The notes beneath the pieces are model-generated. The model saw only the letters and a list, made by a program, of their open reading frames with translations, made no database searches and was not told the DNA's origin. A program made the position numbers and the translations under genes. A stretch of 64,000 nt of DNA from Aliiglaciecola sp. 3_MG-2023 (lineage in GTDB: Bacteria; Pseudomonadota; Gammaproteobacteria; Enterobacterales; Alteromonadaceae): positions 62,001 through 126,000 of the forward strand of contig NZ_JAUORV010000004.1 of assembly GCF_030548205.1 (NCBI RefSeq), written 5' to 3'. Below are positions 9,018 through 17,523 of this stretch, piece after piece (positions within the stretch are counted from its first letter, which is position 1; each line of letters starts with the position of its first letter).

Positions 9018-9974
9018 TTAAAACATGTAGGTCTCTGCGTTGGTTAACAATTGTTTATCCGTTATTTTGTCTTTTACACAAGATTGAATATCCTGATTTT
9101 TAAAAACATAAATACGATCTTCAGAGCCATTGTTCTGTGGCGAGCCAAAGTTCGATAGCACAAAAGTGACATGCTCATCCCCAGGCAGTGCTCTAAATCC
9201 ATTGCCGTATTTACACAAAGTCGTGGCTATATTGTTTTCAAAACGCGATAGAAATGCACTGTACTGTTGCTTTTTCTGAGCCATCCTTTGCTCCGCTTGC
9301 TGTTTTTGATCTGCTGCTAACTGTTTGGCATATTTATCGACACTAGCCTGCTGTTCTTTTAATTCTGCAATTTCACTCTCAAGTTCCGTTTTTTCTTCTA
9401 ACAGATCTGCTTTTCGCTGACTATCTGCGTTGCGCATTTCAAACTCTATATCCCGCAAGCGGCGTGTATATTCTCGCTGCTCCCAAGCTATTTCACGTTC
9501 TTGTTGATTGAGCTCTCGTAGCTTTTCTCTTGCTTTATTCATTGCCCCACTCGCTAACCGCAAAGATTCCTCGACTTCTTCGCTCCAATGTTCTTCATCA
9601 ATTTCAATGAATACATTGTGCTCATCATCGCCAATCTCCGGTAAAGGCGGTATAGGCGGCAATTCGGGTATCACCGCAAAGTCACTATCGCCATTAAAGG
9701 AAAATTCAAAGTGTCTGGAGTGAGCACTGCTTGTTAACTCAAAAACCACACCTTGGGTAGACAAATAGGTAACATCTAAGCCCCTAAGTTTGATCCCATC
9801 TTTACTTTCCCCTTGGGTTAACGCGGTTTTGATAATACCGCTCATTATCTGCAATTCACTTTTCAATTCAGGCAAATTTGTTTTTGCCCATACCATGCTT
9901 GTCGTTATGCCTAATAGTGCGGCACTTAAGCCAGTCGCTAATGTGAGTTTTTTGAATTTACGATAGGTTGTCAT
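9018..9974 (-). CDS. Exported coiled-coil protein of the ECF sigma operon, unknown function
   Basis: No family that I can name. 318 aa. It starts with a signal peptide (basic MTTYRKFKK, hydrophobic stretch, likely cleavage after VWA at ~28-30), so it should be periplasmic. Residues ~60-105 form a small domain, followed by a proline-rich linker (PELPPIPPLPEIG). Residues ~125-235 are a long charged coiled coil rich in E, R, Q and K. The C-terminal ~75 residues form a compact domain with two cysteines (TLCKYG and QSCVKD) that could form a disulfide. The ATG follows AGAGGTG, a strong binding site. It is the third gene after sigma and anti-sigma factors, 43 bp downstream of the latter, so I infer a periplasmic sensor or effector for that pathway. 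Confidence 0.75.
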   Translation of the reverse strand: MTTYRKFKKLTLATGLSAALLGITTSMVWAKTNLPELKSELQIMSGIIKTALTQGESKDGIKLRGLDVTYLSTQGVVFELTSSAHSRHFEFSFNGDSDFAVIPELPPIPPLPEIGDDEHNVFIEIDEEHWSEEVEESLRLASGAMNKAREKLRELNQQEREIAWEQREYTRRLRDIEFEMRNADSQRKADLLEEKTELESEIAELKEQQASVDKYAKQLAADQKQQAEQRMAQKKQQYSAFLSRFENNIATTLCKYGNGFRALPGDEHVTFVLSNFGSPQNNGSEDRIYVFKNQDIQSCVKDKITDKQLLTNAETYMF

Positions 9975-10017
9975 TTTTCACCTCTTGAATACTTAAAATT
10001 AGATACACTATTCGGCC

Positions 10018-10650
10018 TTAGGGTTTGCCCGTTGGGTTATCATATATAGCGTTTTGAAGCTGATTGAGTTGGCGGGCATAAAACAACTGATCGTCATTTC
10101 GTTGTTCATTAATAAACTTAATTAACTCACCAAAATCTTCTTTACGTTCTTGTCTACTGGAAGCCAATAAATACTGGGTAAGCTGAGTACTAGCATCTAA
10201 TTGCTGCTCACGTAGGGAGGCGACATAGTCATTCAATGCCGCATTTTGTTGCGCTTTAAATTCGTCTAGCTGTCGCGCCACTTTTTGCTCTAGACGTTGC
10301 CCAGAATCACGAAAACCAAATGTCATTTTACCTCCCTCAACACTGGCTTCGAAACCACTAAACACCAGCACAATAGCGACAATTGAAAGTGCGCTTGAAA
10401 ACACCGAGAAGCCTTGCCACTGCCACCACTTTTGCGAAGCTTGATAATCAAAACTTGCTTCTTGATTCCAATTAGGTGCAGCTTGTGATTGATAATCTTG
10501 AGCAAACAAAGAAGCTCGGTTGGCCATTTCCACTTGCTTGGAAAAGTCGTCATCTTCAATGCATAAACTTTCAAACTGCTGTTGTTGTTGTGGACTCAAG
10601 TCTCCTTCCATCCAAGCGGCAAGCAACTCAGATTGATTTAAATTAGGCAT
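10018..10650 (-). CDS. Probable anti-sigma factor, single-pass membrane protein
   Basis: 210 aa. The N-terminal ~75 residues are acidic and glutamine-rich, with the short ELLAAWMEGDLSPQQ pattern seen at the start of many anti-sigma domains. I see no HxxxCxxC zinc motif. One transmembrane helix (~83-103, FSVFSSALSIVAIVLVFSGF) is followed by a periplasmic helical domain rich in glutamine. The ATG at 10650 is preceded by a perfect GGAGG and overlaps the sigma gene by 8 bp, which implies translational coupling and a fixed ratio to the sigma factor. The family assignment rests mostly on this position and topology. A longer TTG start two codons upstream is possible but poorly placed. Confidence 0.72.
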   Translation of the reverse strand: MPNLNQSELLAAWMEGDLSPQQQQQFESLCIEDDDFSKQVEMANRASLFAQDYQSQAAPNWNQEASFDYQASQKWWQWQGFSVFSSALSIVAIVLVFSGFEASVEGGKMTFGFRDSGQRLEQKVARQLDEFKAQQNAALNDYVASLREQQLDASTQLTQYLLASSRQERKEDFGELIKFINEQRNDDQLFYARQLNQLQNAIYDNPTGKP

Positions 10651-11185
10651 ATTCAACCTCCAATAAAATTTTTAACTTTGATAACGCGCTGTACATTCGA
10701 GATTTAGCGGTGTTAGCTGAAATTCCAAGTTGTTCCGCAATTTCTTCAAACGTAAATTGACCGAAAAATTTCAATTCAATAACCGCTTTTTGAGATAGCG
10801 GAAGCTGCTGCATTGCATTTACCAATTGATTAGCATTTTGAGAGGACACCATGGATGTTTCCATACATGGCTCACCACTTTCAATTTCTGGACTATCATC
10901 AAGGGCTTGATGGGGCTTTTTACGTCGGTAAAATTCAATGCATCTATAATGGGCAATTTTGAAAAGCCAACCTCGAAAGCAGCCCTCTCCCCGGAAATTA
11001 CTTAAATTACGAAACACTGAAATAAATACTTCCTGCATCAAATCTAATGCGTCTTCGCGGGTGCCTGTCATGCGAATGCCATAGTTATACACTTGAGATT
11101 CATAGCGTTTTATCAGATTCAACCAAGCACGTTTGTTGCCGTTTAATGCTTTGCTTATTAACTGTTGGTCGCTTTTTTCAAACAC
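10643..11185 (-). CDS. ECF-type RNA polymerase sigma factor
   Basis: About 180 aa. Region 2 (DALDLMQEVFISVFRNLSNFRG...WLFKIAHYRCIEFYRRKK) and region 4 (LPLSQKAVIELKFFGQFTFEEIAEQLGISANTAKSRMYSALSKLK) are both clear, with no region 3 domain between. The open frame extends upstream to 11347, but that would overlap the regulator gene at 11257-12168. I therefore favour GTG at 11185 with GGAA eight bases upstream; TTG at 11236 is the alternative. Its product should recruit RNA polymerase to a stress or envelope regulon and be held by the downstream anti-sigma protein. The gene follows the OxyR-like gene by about 70 bp on the same strand, a space that holds a palindrome and a possible promoter. Confidence 0.85.
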   Translation of the reverse strand: MFEKSDQQLISKALNGNKRAWLNLIKRYESQVYNYGIRMTGTREDALDLMQEVFISVFRNLSNFRGEGCFRGWLFKIAHYRCIEFYRRKKPHQALDDSPEIESGEPCMETSMVSSQNANQLVNAMQQLPLSQKAVIELKFFGQFTFEEIAEQLGISANTAKSRMYSALSKLKILLEVEYA

Positions 11186-11229
11186 GTAAATGGTTCCATT
11201 AGTCTGCTTGTTGATATAGTCGAGACCAA

Positions 11230-11248
11230 GTTTCAAATAGTTTGAAAC
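11230..11248. promoter_or_regulatory. Palindrome upstream of the ECF sigma gene
   Basis: Perfect inverted repeat GTTTCAAA-N3-TTTGAAAC lying between the OxyR-like gene and the sigma gene. On the minus strand its right arm gives TTTGAAACTT, which resembles ECF -35 elements (GAAC/GAAAC type). It may be an operator or the sigma factor's own promoter. An 8-bp arm pair is not rare enough by itself to prove function. Confidence 0.35.
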
Positions 11249-11256
11249 CAGCGAAA

Positions 11257-12168
11257 TTATTTTTTTAAGGTAGGTATAGGCATCAGTGGTGAGAGCAATT
11301 CTGCTAACATTCTGAATAAACGAACACGGGTGGTTCCCGATCGCCAAACTAGGCCAATTTCACGGTAAGCATTGTCTTCGGCTGGCATGGACATTAGTTG
11401 TGCGTTGTTTAGTATATGATGATCAATGGCAAGTTCTGGTAAAAAAGTATAACCGAGTTTGCTATTTGCCAGTTCAACCAGAGTATGTAAGCTAGACGCT
11501 GCGAGTGAACTAACTTGTTCAGAATGTTTCAGTCGACAGGCGCTCACGGCGTGTCCCGTCATACAATGTTCCCGTTGTAACAAGAAGACACTGTCTTTGG
11601 GTAATGCAGACATATCCATAGGATCGGCCAAGGACTCGATTAAATCACTGTGGGCCACTAAATGGAAGGGGTCATGACCAATAACCAATTGCTTACAGCC
11701 AGGGGTTTCCATAGGCAAAGCTAAAATTAATAGGTCTAAGATTCCATCGTTTAATTGGCGTAACAGATTTTCAGTGGTGTCTTCTTGGAGTTTTAATTGC
11801 AACTCAGTGAAGTTGGCTTTGACTACTGACAATATTCCTTCGAAAATGAATGGCGCTATAGTAGGAATGACCCCTAATTTCAGACTACCCGCCTGCCAAT
11901 TACCAGCCGAATGGGCAAAATCAACCAATTCCGTAGCATCATTTAACAATTTTTTACTGCGCTCGACCAACTCTAAGCCGAAGGGCGTAAAAACAAAAGT
12001 TTTATGGTCCCGCTCGAGCAACTGACAAGCAAATTGTTCTTCCAGGTTTTGAATAGCGGTACTGAGGGTCGATTGACTGACGCAACACAGCTGAGCAGCC
12101 TTATTAAAATGCTGCACTTCATGTAATACAACCAGATAATGTAAATGTTTTAAATTGGGCCACTTCAT
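11257..12168 (-). CDS. OxyR-like LysR family transcriptional regulator
   Basis: 303 aa. N-terminal winged helix-turn-helix ~1-60 (HFNKAAQLCCVSQSTLSTAIQNLEEQ) and a periplasmic-binding-like effector domain ~90-300. The segment REHCMTGHAVSAC carries Cys202 and Cys211, nine residues apart. This matches the peroxide-sensing Cys199/Cys208 pair of E. coli OxyR in position and surroundings, so peroxide sensing through a disulfide is likely. Sequence around the DNA-binding domain is more divergent from E. coli OxyR than usual, so it may be a second OxyR paralogue. No katG, ahpC or dps lies next to it. Upstream, CTGATT (12187-12192) and AATCAG (12208-12213) form a possible auto-operator. Confidence 0.78.
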   Translation of the reverse strand: MKWPNLKHLHYLVVLHEVQHFNKAAQLCCVSQSTLSTAIQNLEEQFACQLLERDHKTFVFTPFGLELVERSKKLLNDATELVDFAHSAGNWQAGSLKLGVIPTIAPFIFEGILSVVKANFTELQLKLQEDTTENLLRQLNDGILDLLILALPMETPGCKQLVIGHDPFHLVAHSDLIESLADPMDMSALPKDSVFLLQREHCMTGHAVSACRLKHSEQVSSLAASSLHTLVELANSKLGYTFLPELAIDHHILNNAQLMSMPAEDNAYREIGLVWRSGTTRVRLFRMLAELLSPLMPIPTLKK

Positions 12169-12241
12169 GATTTATCTTCTAAAAAACTGATTAGACTTGT
12201 TAGTTTAAATCAGATTTTTAAATATTCAAATCAAATAAAAA

Positions 12242-12259
12242 CAGCACCCTAGGGTGCCG
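12242..12259 (-). terminator. Terminator after the pit gene
   Basis: GCACCC / GGGTGC hairpin (12244-12257). On the minus strand it is followed by TGTTTTTATTTG, a good U-tract. It ends the DUF47-pit transcript. Confidence 0.8.
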
Positions 12260-12298
12260 TTGTTTTGCATAAGCAATTTAATCGCTGTCAATTTTAGA

Positions 12299-13567
12299 CT
12301 AACTAGCAAATATACCTTTGAGCATGAAAAAGAATATAATTGATAAAGCGGCACCTGCAGGTAGAGTAACAACCCAGGAAATCACGATGTTTCGCACAAC
12401 CCCCAAGTTCAGTGCAGCGATACCACGTGCCATTCCTACTCCTAACACAGCCCCTACTAGAGTTTGTGTAGTAGAGATGGGTAAGCCAGTACCTGAAGCA
12501 AGCACCACTGTGGAGGCAGCTGCTAACTCAGCCGCAAATCCACGACTGGGCGTTAAATGGGTAATGCCGTTTCCTATGGTTCGAATTACTCGGTGACCAA
12601 ACAAGGCTAATCCTGCAACAATACCGAGTGCTCCTAGGGGGAGTATCCACCAATCCAAGGCAGCTTTAGAACTGATTTCACCTTGGCTATTGACCACTGA
12701 AACAACCGCTGCCAAAGGTCCAATTGCATTGGCTACATCGTTTGAACCATGAGCAAATGCCATACAACAGGCAGTAACAACCATCAAAATAGCAAATACT
12801 TTTTCAACATTGGTAAAATGCATTGATCTGTCGAGACTTTCGTCAAACTTGAGTCGATTTATATACAAACGACCAATAGTAGAAACAACAACGGCAATAA
12901 CTATCGAAAGTATGCAAGCCTCAAAGAAGGTAAAGTGCAAGCCTACATGCTTCAACCCTTTCGTGATGGTGACTAGCGACATTACAAAGCCAGCAAATGC
13001 CATATAGAAGGGCACATAGCGTTTGGCGTTTCTAAACGGATTATCGGTATCAAAGATAAGACGTTGGGCACTCATGAAAATCAAAAAGGCGATAAAACCG
13101 GAAATAGCAGGTGTAATTACCCAACTACCTACAATCCCGCCAACTTTAGTCCAGTCTACAGAATCTGCACCTACGCCGACGGCGGCAAAACCAACAATGG
13201 CACCTATAATAGAGTGAGTAGTGGATACCGGCCACCCCAAATAAGATGCAACCCCTAACCAAATGCCAGCTGAAAACAACGCAGATATCATTCCAAATAC
13301 GAGTAAATCGGGGGAATCAATGAAATAGCTAGTGTCAATAATGCCTTTCCGAATGGTAGAAGTCACTTCCCCACCGGCTAAATAAGCGCCGGCAAATTCG
13401 AACACCATTGCAATAAATACTGCTTGTTTAATGGTTAACGCTTTAGAGCCTACAGAGGTTCCCATGGCATTCGCAACATCATTAGCGCCAACCCCCCAAG
13501 CCATCAAAAACCCAACGACAGCCGCAACAACGATCAGGATAAACCCGTAGTCATTAATAATTTCCAT
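12299..13567 (-). CDS. Inorganic phosphate transporter, PiT family
   Basis: Low-affinity, ion-coupled phosphate permease in the inner membrane, 422 aa with about 10-11 helices. The duplicated PiT signature is present in both halves: GANDVANAMGTSVGSKALT (~27-45) and AHGSNDVANAIGPLAA (~273-288). The paired motifs GWPVSTTHSIIGAIVG and GLPISTTQTLVGAVLG are also seen. It lacks the large cytoplasmic loop of E. coli PitA and resembles the marine PitA type paired with DUF47. It is 14 bp downstream of the DUF47 gene, so the two are an operon. It lies beside the high-affinity Pst genes, giving the cell both uptake routes from one locus. Confidence 0.92.
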   Translation of the reverse strand: MEIINDYGFILIVVAAVVGFLMAWGVGANDVANAMGTSVGSKALTIKQAVFIAMVFEFAGAYLAGGEVTSTIRKGIIDTSYFIDSPDLLVFGMISALFSAGIWLGVASYLGWPVSTTHSIIGAIVGFAAVGVGADSVDWTKVGGIVGSWVITPAISGFIAFLIFMSAQRLIFDTDNPFRNAKRYVPFYMAFAGFVMSLVTITKGLKHVGLHFTFFEACILSIVIAVVVSTIGRLYINRLKFDESLDRSMHFTNVEKVFAILMVVTACCMAFAHGSNDVANAIGPLAAVVSVVNSQGEISSKAALDWWILPLGALGIVAGLALFGHRVIRTIGNGITHLTPSRGFAAELAAASTVVLASGTGLPISTTQTLVGAVLGVGMARGIAALNLGVVRNIVISWVVTLPAGAALSIIFFFMLKGIFAS

Positions 13568-13581
13568 AGAGGTACGCCTTT

Positions 13582-14259
13582 TTATCCTGCTAACATCAAT
13601 TCAAGTCGAGCACCGACTCGTTCTGCGGTATCGGCTAAACCACCGACTAATTCAATGATGTTGTATAAGAACATAACATCGACAGGATTCATTTCAGATT
13701 CCAATTTCATTAAAGAACTACGCATGTTTATTTGCATACTGTCAGTTTCATCTTCAATTTCATCTAGTTGGGATATCATTCTTTCAACTAAATCGACTTC
13801 CCTACCTTTAAAACCCGCTTCCAATAATTCATCTAATTCATTGATGACATTTTTAGCTTGAGATGAAGCATCAAGACACCTAAGCAGATAAGCATTAAAT
13901 GACTCCTGTAATGATTCGGGGATCTGTAATTGACGACCTATAATGCGACCAGAAATATCCTTTGCTTTATTGGCCAATTTATCTTGCTGAGTTATCAGTG
14001 CAAGTATGTCTTGACGTTGAATGGGCATAAACAAACCTGTCGGTAAGTTTGTTCTCAATTCACGTTTGACCTTGTCTGCCTGTTTTTCCAGTTGAGATAT
14101 TTGTTGTTGCACATCCTCTGCGCGAGTCCAATCACATTCATAAACATGTTTAAAAAATACAGCGAGCAATTGAGTACACTGATCGACTAGATCAATGTGA
14201 TCTTCAATCGGCTTCAGTGGCGATTTGGCAAAAACACCAAGAAATGAGTTTGTTGACAT
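13582..14259 (-). CDS. DUF47/TIGR00153 PhoU-like protein
   Basis: 225 aa, all-helical, of the DUF47 family, which is distantly related to PhoU. Family features seen are the helical pattern with QLEKQADKVKRELRTNLP (~50-70), DILALITQQDKLANKAKDISGR (~83-104) and the repeated DEIEDETDSMQ acidic patch (~175-185). Members are almost always encoded next to a PiT permease and are thought to control it. Here the gene is first in a two-gene operon with that permease. An upstream region of about 190 bp separates it from phoU and holds a hairpin. The biochemical role is not established. Confidence 0.88.
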   Translation of the reverse strand: MSTNSFLGVFAKSPLKPIEDHIDLVDQCTQLLAVFFKHVYECDWTRAEDVQQQISQLEKQADKVKRELRTNLPTGLFMPIQRQDILALITQQDKLANKAKDISGRIIGRQLQIPESLQESFNAYLLRCLDASSQAKNVINELDELLEAGFKGREVDLVERMISQLDEIEDETDSMQINMRSSLMKLESEMNPVDVMFLYNIIELVGGLADTAERVGARLELMLAG

Positions 14260-14353
14260 TATGTATCTCTAAAATAATCGGTTAGCCAATCCAGAAGCCT
14301 GAATCATACGCGAAAGACTAACCTGTTTATATGACATTTTTATGACCCCGCTG

Positions 14354-14376
14354 AAACCCTTTGAATAAAAGGGTTT
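14354..14376 (-). terminator. Hairpin between phoU and the DUF47-pit operon
   Basis: Perfect 9-bp inverted repeat AAACCCTTT-N5-AAAGGGTTT about 80 bp after phoU on the minus strand. The run of U after it is short, so it could be a weak terminator or mRNA-protecting hairpin. Confidence 0.5.
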
Positions 14377-14453
14377 ATAGAAAAATCACAAAATCGAATG
14401 CGCTTAAAAAAAGCACTATTTACGCTAAAAAAACGACTCTCAATACCCTCTAT

Positions 14454-15131
14454 TTAGATGTCGCGGTTAGCTGAGCCTTCCACCAAAAATATAACGTATT
14501 CACAGACATTCTTGCACCTATCTCCAATACGCTCAAATGAGCGCAAGGCCCAAAGGACCTCCAACCAATTTTCAAGTTCATCGGAATGTTGTTGCATTTC
14601 TAAAATAGTAATACTGAGTAAGTCTTTGTACTGGGCATCTATTGATTCATCATTTTCATACGTTTTCTGCGCAGCCATTATATCCAAGCGTGCAAACGCA
14701 TCTAAGGTATCTTTAAGCATTTCTAATACATGTTCACCAATATTCAACATACTCGACTTGAGTGTCTCCGAGTCAGGTACATTAGAATGAGAGATCAGTT
14801 TTGCTACCCGTTCTATTTCATCTCCCATGCGTTCAATATCGGCAGTTGCTTTGGCTATCGTCATAATTAAGCGCAAATCACTAGCCGTTGGGTGACGTCG
14901 AGCAATAATTCGCATGCATTCTTCATCAATCTGAATTTCCATGGAATTAATTTCTTTATCATTAATTACCACTTTTTCAGCTAAACCAGCATTATTTGTT
15001 TTTAAGGCATGCAAAGTATCATTTAGTTGCTGCTCTAACAGGCCTCCCATAGTCAGCACTGAGTTCTTGAGATCTTCAAGTTCCTTGTTAAAACCAACAG
15101 AGATATGGGTATTGATTTCTATGTAAGCCAT
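14454..15131 (-). CDS. phoU: Phosphate signalling protein PhoU
   Basis: Cytoplasmic helical protein of 225 aa that links Pst transporter activity to PhoR/PhoB signalling and limits phosphate uptake. The two PhoU repeats are seen, each with the metal-binding E/D...D pattern: INDKEINSMEIQIDEECMRIIARRHPTASDLR in the first, and the ALRSFERIGDRCKNVCEYVIFLVEG segment in the second. Length is slightly below the ~240 aa of E. coli PhoU. It is last in the order pstC-pstA-pstB-phoU, 12 bp after pstB. phoB and phoR are not in the window. Confidence 0.94.
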   Translation of the reverse strand: MAYIEINTHISVGFNKELEDLKNSVLTMGGLLEQQLNDTLHALKTNNAGLAEKVVINDKEINSMEIQIDEECMRIIARRHPTASDLRLIMTIAKATADIERMGDEIERVAKLISHSNVPDSETLKSSMLNIGEHVLEMLKDTLDAFARLDIMAAQKTYENDESIDAQYKDLLSITILEMQQHSDELENWLEVLWALRSFERIGDRCKNVCEYVIFLVEGSANRDI

Positions 15132-15143
15132 TTAGCGTGGTTC

Positions 15144-15950
15144 CTACCCGTAACGTCCGGTTATATAAGACTCTGTTTGCTTGCGTTTAGGCATTGTGAA
15201 CAAACTATCACTGTCAGAGTATTCAATAACCTTACCTTCATGGATGAACGCAGTATAGTCAGATACCCTTGCAGCCTGCTGCATATTATGGGTGACTATA
15301 ATAACAGTGTGTTGCTTCTTCAGTTGATTAAGCAATTCTTCAATATGTAATGTTGCTAATGGGTCAAGTGCTGAAGTGGGTTCGTCAAGCAAAAGGATCT
15401 CAGGTTTTAACGCTAAAGCACGAGCGATTACCATACGTTGTTGTTGACCGCCTGAAAGGGTTAACGCCGATTCAAATAAACGGTCGCGAACTTCTTTCCA
15501 AAGTCCGGTTTCACGTAATGCCTGCTCAACTGCGTCATCAAGTTTTCTTCGTTCATGGACACCTTGTAACTTCAAACCATAGGACACATTTTCAAAAATT
15601 GACATGGGAAACGGATTGGGTTTCTGAAATACCATGCCAACACGAGTACGCAAAGTCGCAACATTTTGTTTACGATGGTAGATATCACTACCAGAAATTA
15701 TCACCTGACCAGATACTTCACACCCGTGCAATAAATCGTTCATTCGGTTGAAACAGCTAATTAAGCTAGATTTTCCACAGCCGCTTTGACCGATCAGTGC
15801 GGTCACCTGATTTTTAGGGATTAACATATTGATGTCTTCGAGCACTCGTTTCTCACCAAAACGCAAATTGAGTTGCTTCACCTCAATGGCGGTTTGCTCT
15901 GGTGATAAATTATTGACATCTAATTTGTCATGTTCAAATAACTTTAACAT
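15144..15950 (-). CDS. pstB: Phosphate ABC transporter ATP-binding protein PstB
   Basis: ATPase of the high-affinity phosphate importer, 268 aa. Walker A GQSGCGKS at 54-61, Q-loop in [16 protein letters not shown], signature LSGGQQQR, Walker [13 protein letters not shown] and switch His in VTHNMQQA are all intact. The VFQKPNPFP segment is a PstB hallmark. The N-terminus carries ~20 extra residues before the conserved core. AGGA precedes the ATG. It is encoded 13 bp after pstA. As a cytoplasmic dimer it should power PstC-PstA. Confidence 0.96.
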   Translation of the reverse strand: MLKLFEHDKLDVNNLSPEQTAIEVKQLNLRFGEKRVLEDINMLIPKNQVTALIGQSGCGKSSLISCFNRMNDLLHGCEVSGQVIISGSDIYHRKQNVATLRTRVGMVFQKPNPFPMSIFENVSYGLKLQGVHERRKLDDAVEQALRETGLWKEVRDRLFESALTLSGGQQQRMVIARALALKPEILLLDEPTSALDPLATLHIEELLNQLKKQHTVIIVTHNMQQAARVSDYTAFIHEGKVIEYSDSDSLFTMPKRKQTESYITGRYG

Positions 15951-15963
15951 GTATTCCTGTACT

Positions 15964-17523
15964 CTAATTCTGTGTATATTGTTTACGCAGCCGATTACGA
16001 ATAAAGATAGCGATTAAGTTTAAACTCAACACCATTAACAGTAACAACATGCAACAGGCAAATATAAATGAAGAGCCATTACCAATATTTTGACTATGGA
16101 ATGCACCGTCATATATTAGTACACCTAGGTGCATAAATTGGCGTTGTAAATGGAAAAAGGGAAATTCCCCGTCTACGGGTAACGCAGGCGCGAACTTCAC
16201 AGCACCAATTAACATCAAAGGTGCGACTTCCCCGGCCCCACGGGCCATTGCGAGTATGACACCAGTCATGATCCCTGGACTCGCAATAGGCAAAATCATC
16301 TTAAAAATCGTTTCAGCTTGTGTTGCTCCAAGGGCATAACTGCCATCGCGCAACGACTGAGGCACCCGTCGTAAACCTTCTTCTGTGGCAACTATGACAA
16401 CGGGCAAGGTCAAAATAGCCATTGTTAGTGACGCCCAAAATATCCCCGGGGCGCCGAACGTTGCCGCGGGAAGTTCGTTGGAGAAGAGTAACTTGTCAAT
16501 ATTTGCCCCAACCACGTATACAAAAAAACCTAAACCAAAAACACCGTACACAATGGAAGGTACCCCTGCCAAATTATTCACCGAAATACGAATAAGGGCC
16601 GTCATTTTATTGCGCGGAGCATATTCATGCAAATACACTGCGGCTAGCACGCCAAATGGAGTAACGAATAACGTCATTAACAGCACCATCACAATAGTAC
16701 CAAATAACGCAGGGAAAACCCCGCCTGAGGTATTGTTCAATTTTGGTGAGTCGCTAATAAAAGAGGCAAATGCAGCAAACGAGGAAGCAAGCTTATCTTT
16801 CAGGCTCATGGCATTTGGAGTGCGCAACTCGCGAATATCCTGAAGATTTATTGAATAAGTACTGCCATCAGCAAATGCCACTGTGAGTGCATAACCTGTG
16901 AGGATTCCCTCCACATCCTTAAGGGCATCCTGCAATTCATAAAACCGTTTAGCTAACTTTACGCGGGCTGGAGCATCAGACTTAACCCCCCGCTGATCCA
17001 AACTGGCTAGAGCTCGATGGATATCAGCCAATTCGCCTTGACGAATTAATTCAACAGATGCAATTAATTGATTAATTTCCCCTTGAACACTATCAAACTT
17101 TTCCAAGCCTAAAGTATTGCCCGATGCATCCATTATTGATAAAAATTGAGCAATCACTGTCCCGCCGTTTTTTAATTCAACCACTACCACATCGGGGATC
17201 TCTTCAATACTGATAATACTTGATTTTTTAAGGGTCAACTGGCCACTGAATAGTTGTTGTACAGAAGAATAGCGGTAATGCATAATCTCTTCACCAACAC
17301 GCATTGTTTTGGCATCCAACTTTACAAACTGAGTCTGATAATTTCCATCAGGTTGTTGGTAAATAATAGTTTGAATATTTTGCGGCCAAAAAAAGCCTCC
17401 ACCTCGAATAAAAATAAAAAACGACAGTGCGATTAAAACTAACACTAAAAAGCCTGCCACCGCTGCGGTAAAGCTGGTTGCCACTGATTGTTTTTGGTCG
17501 AGATTAAACTTCCAATTAGCCAT
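15964..17523 (-). CDS. pstA: Phosphate ABC transporter permease PstA, enlarged form
   Basis: Inner-membrane permease of 519 aa, much longer than the ~296 aa of E. coli PstA. One helix at the N-terminus (~20-40) is followed by ~220 residues of soluble, probably periplasmic sequence. The conserved permease core is at ~270-510, with the EAA loop reading [32 protein letters not shown]. The extra N-terminal domain matches the large PstA variants of marine gammaproteobacteria and has no function I can assign. It overlaps the end of pstC by 8 bp, so translation is coupled. Confidence 0.92.
   Translation of the reverse strand: MANWKFNLDQKQSVATSFTAAVAGFLVLVLIALSFFIFIRGGGFFWPQNIQTIIYQQPDGNYQTQFVKLDAKTMRVGEEIMHYRYSSVQQLFSGQLTLKKSSIISIEEIPDVVVVELKNGGTVIAQFLSIMDASGNTLGLEKFDSVQGEINQLIASVELIRQGELADIHRALASLDQRGVKSDAPARVKLAKRFYELQDALKDVEGILTGYALTVAFADGSTYSINLQDIRELRTPNAMSLKDKLASSFAAFASFISDSPKLNNTSGGVFPALFGTIVMVLLMTLFVTPFGVLAAVYLHEYAPRNKMTALIRISVNNLAGVPSIVYGVFGLGFFVYVVGANIDKLLFSNELPAATFGAPGIFWASLTMAILTLPVVIVATEEGLRRVPQSLRDGSYALGATQAETIFKMILPIASPGIMTGVILAMARGAGEVAPLMLIGAVKFAPALPVDGEFPFFHLQRQFMHLGVLIYDGAFHSQNIGNGSSFIFACCMLLLLMVLSLNLIAIFIRNRLRKQYTQN

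Noticed and set aside
10323-10574. 83-residue frame inside the anti-sigma gene
   Set aside because: Same-strand shadow frame without a binding site; the anti-sigma frame has GGAGG and overlaps sigma.
11186-11347. Longer N-terminus for the ECF sigma factor from TTG 11347
   Set aside because: It would overlap the end of the OxyR-like gene and adds residues unlike any sigma region.
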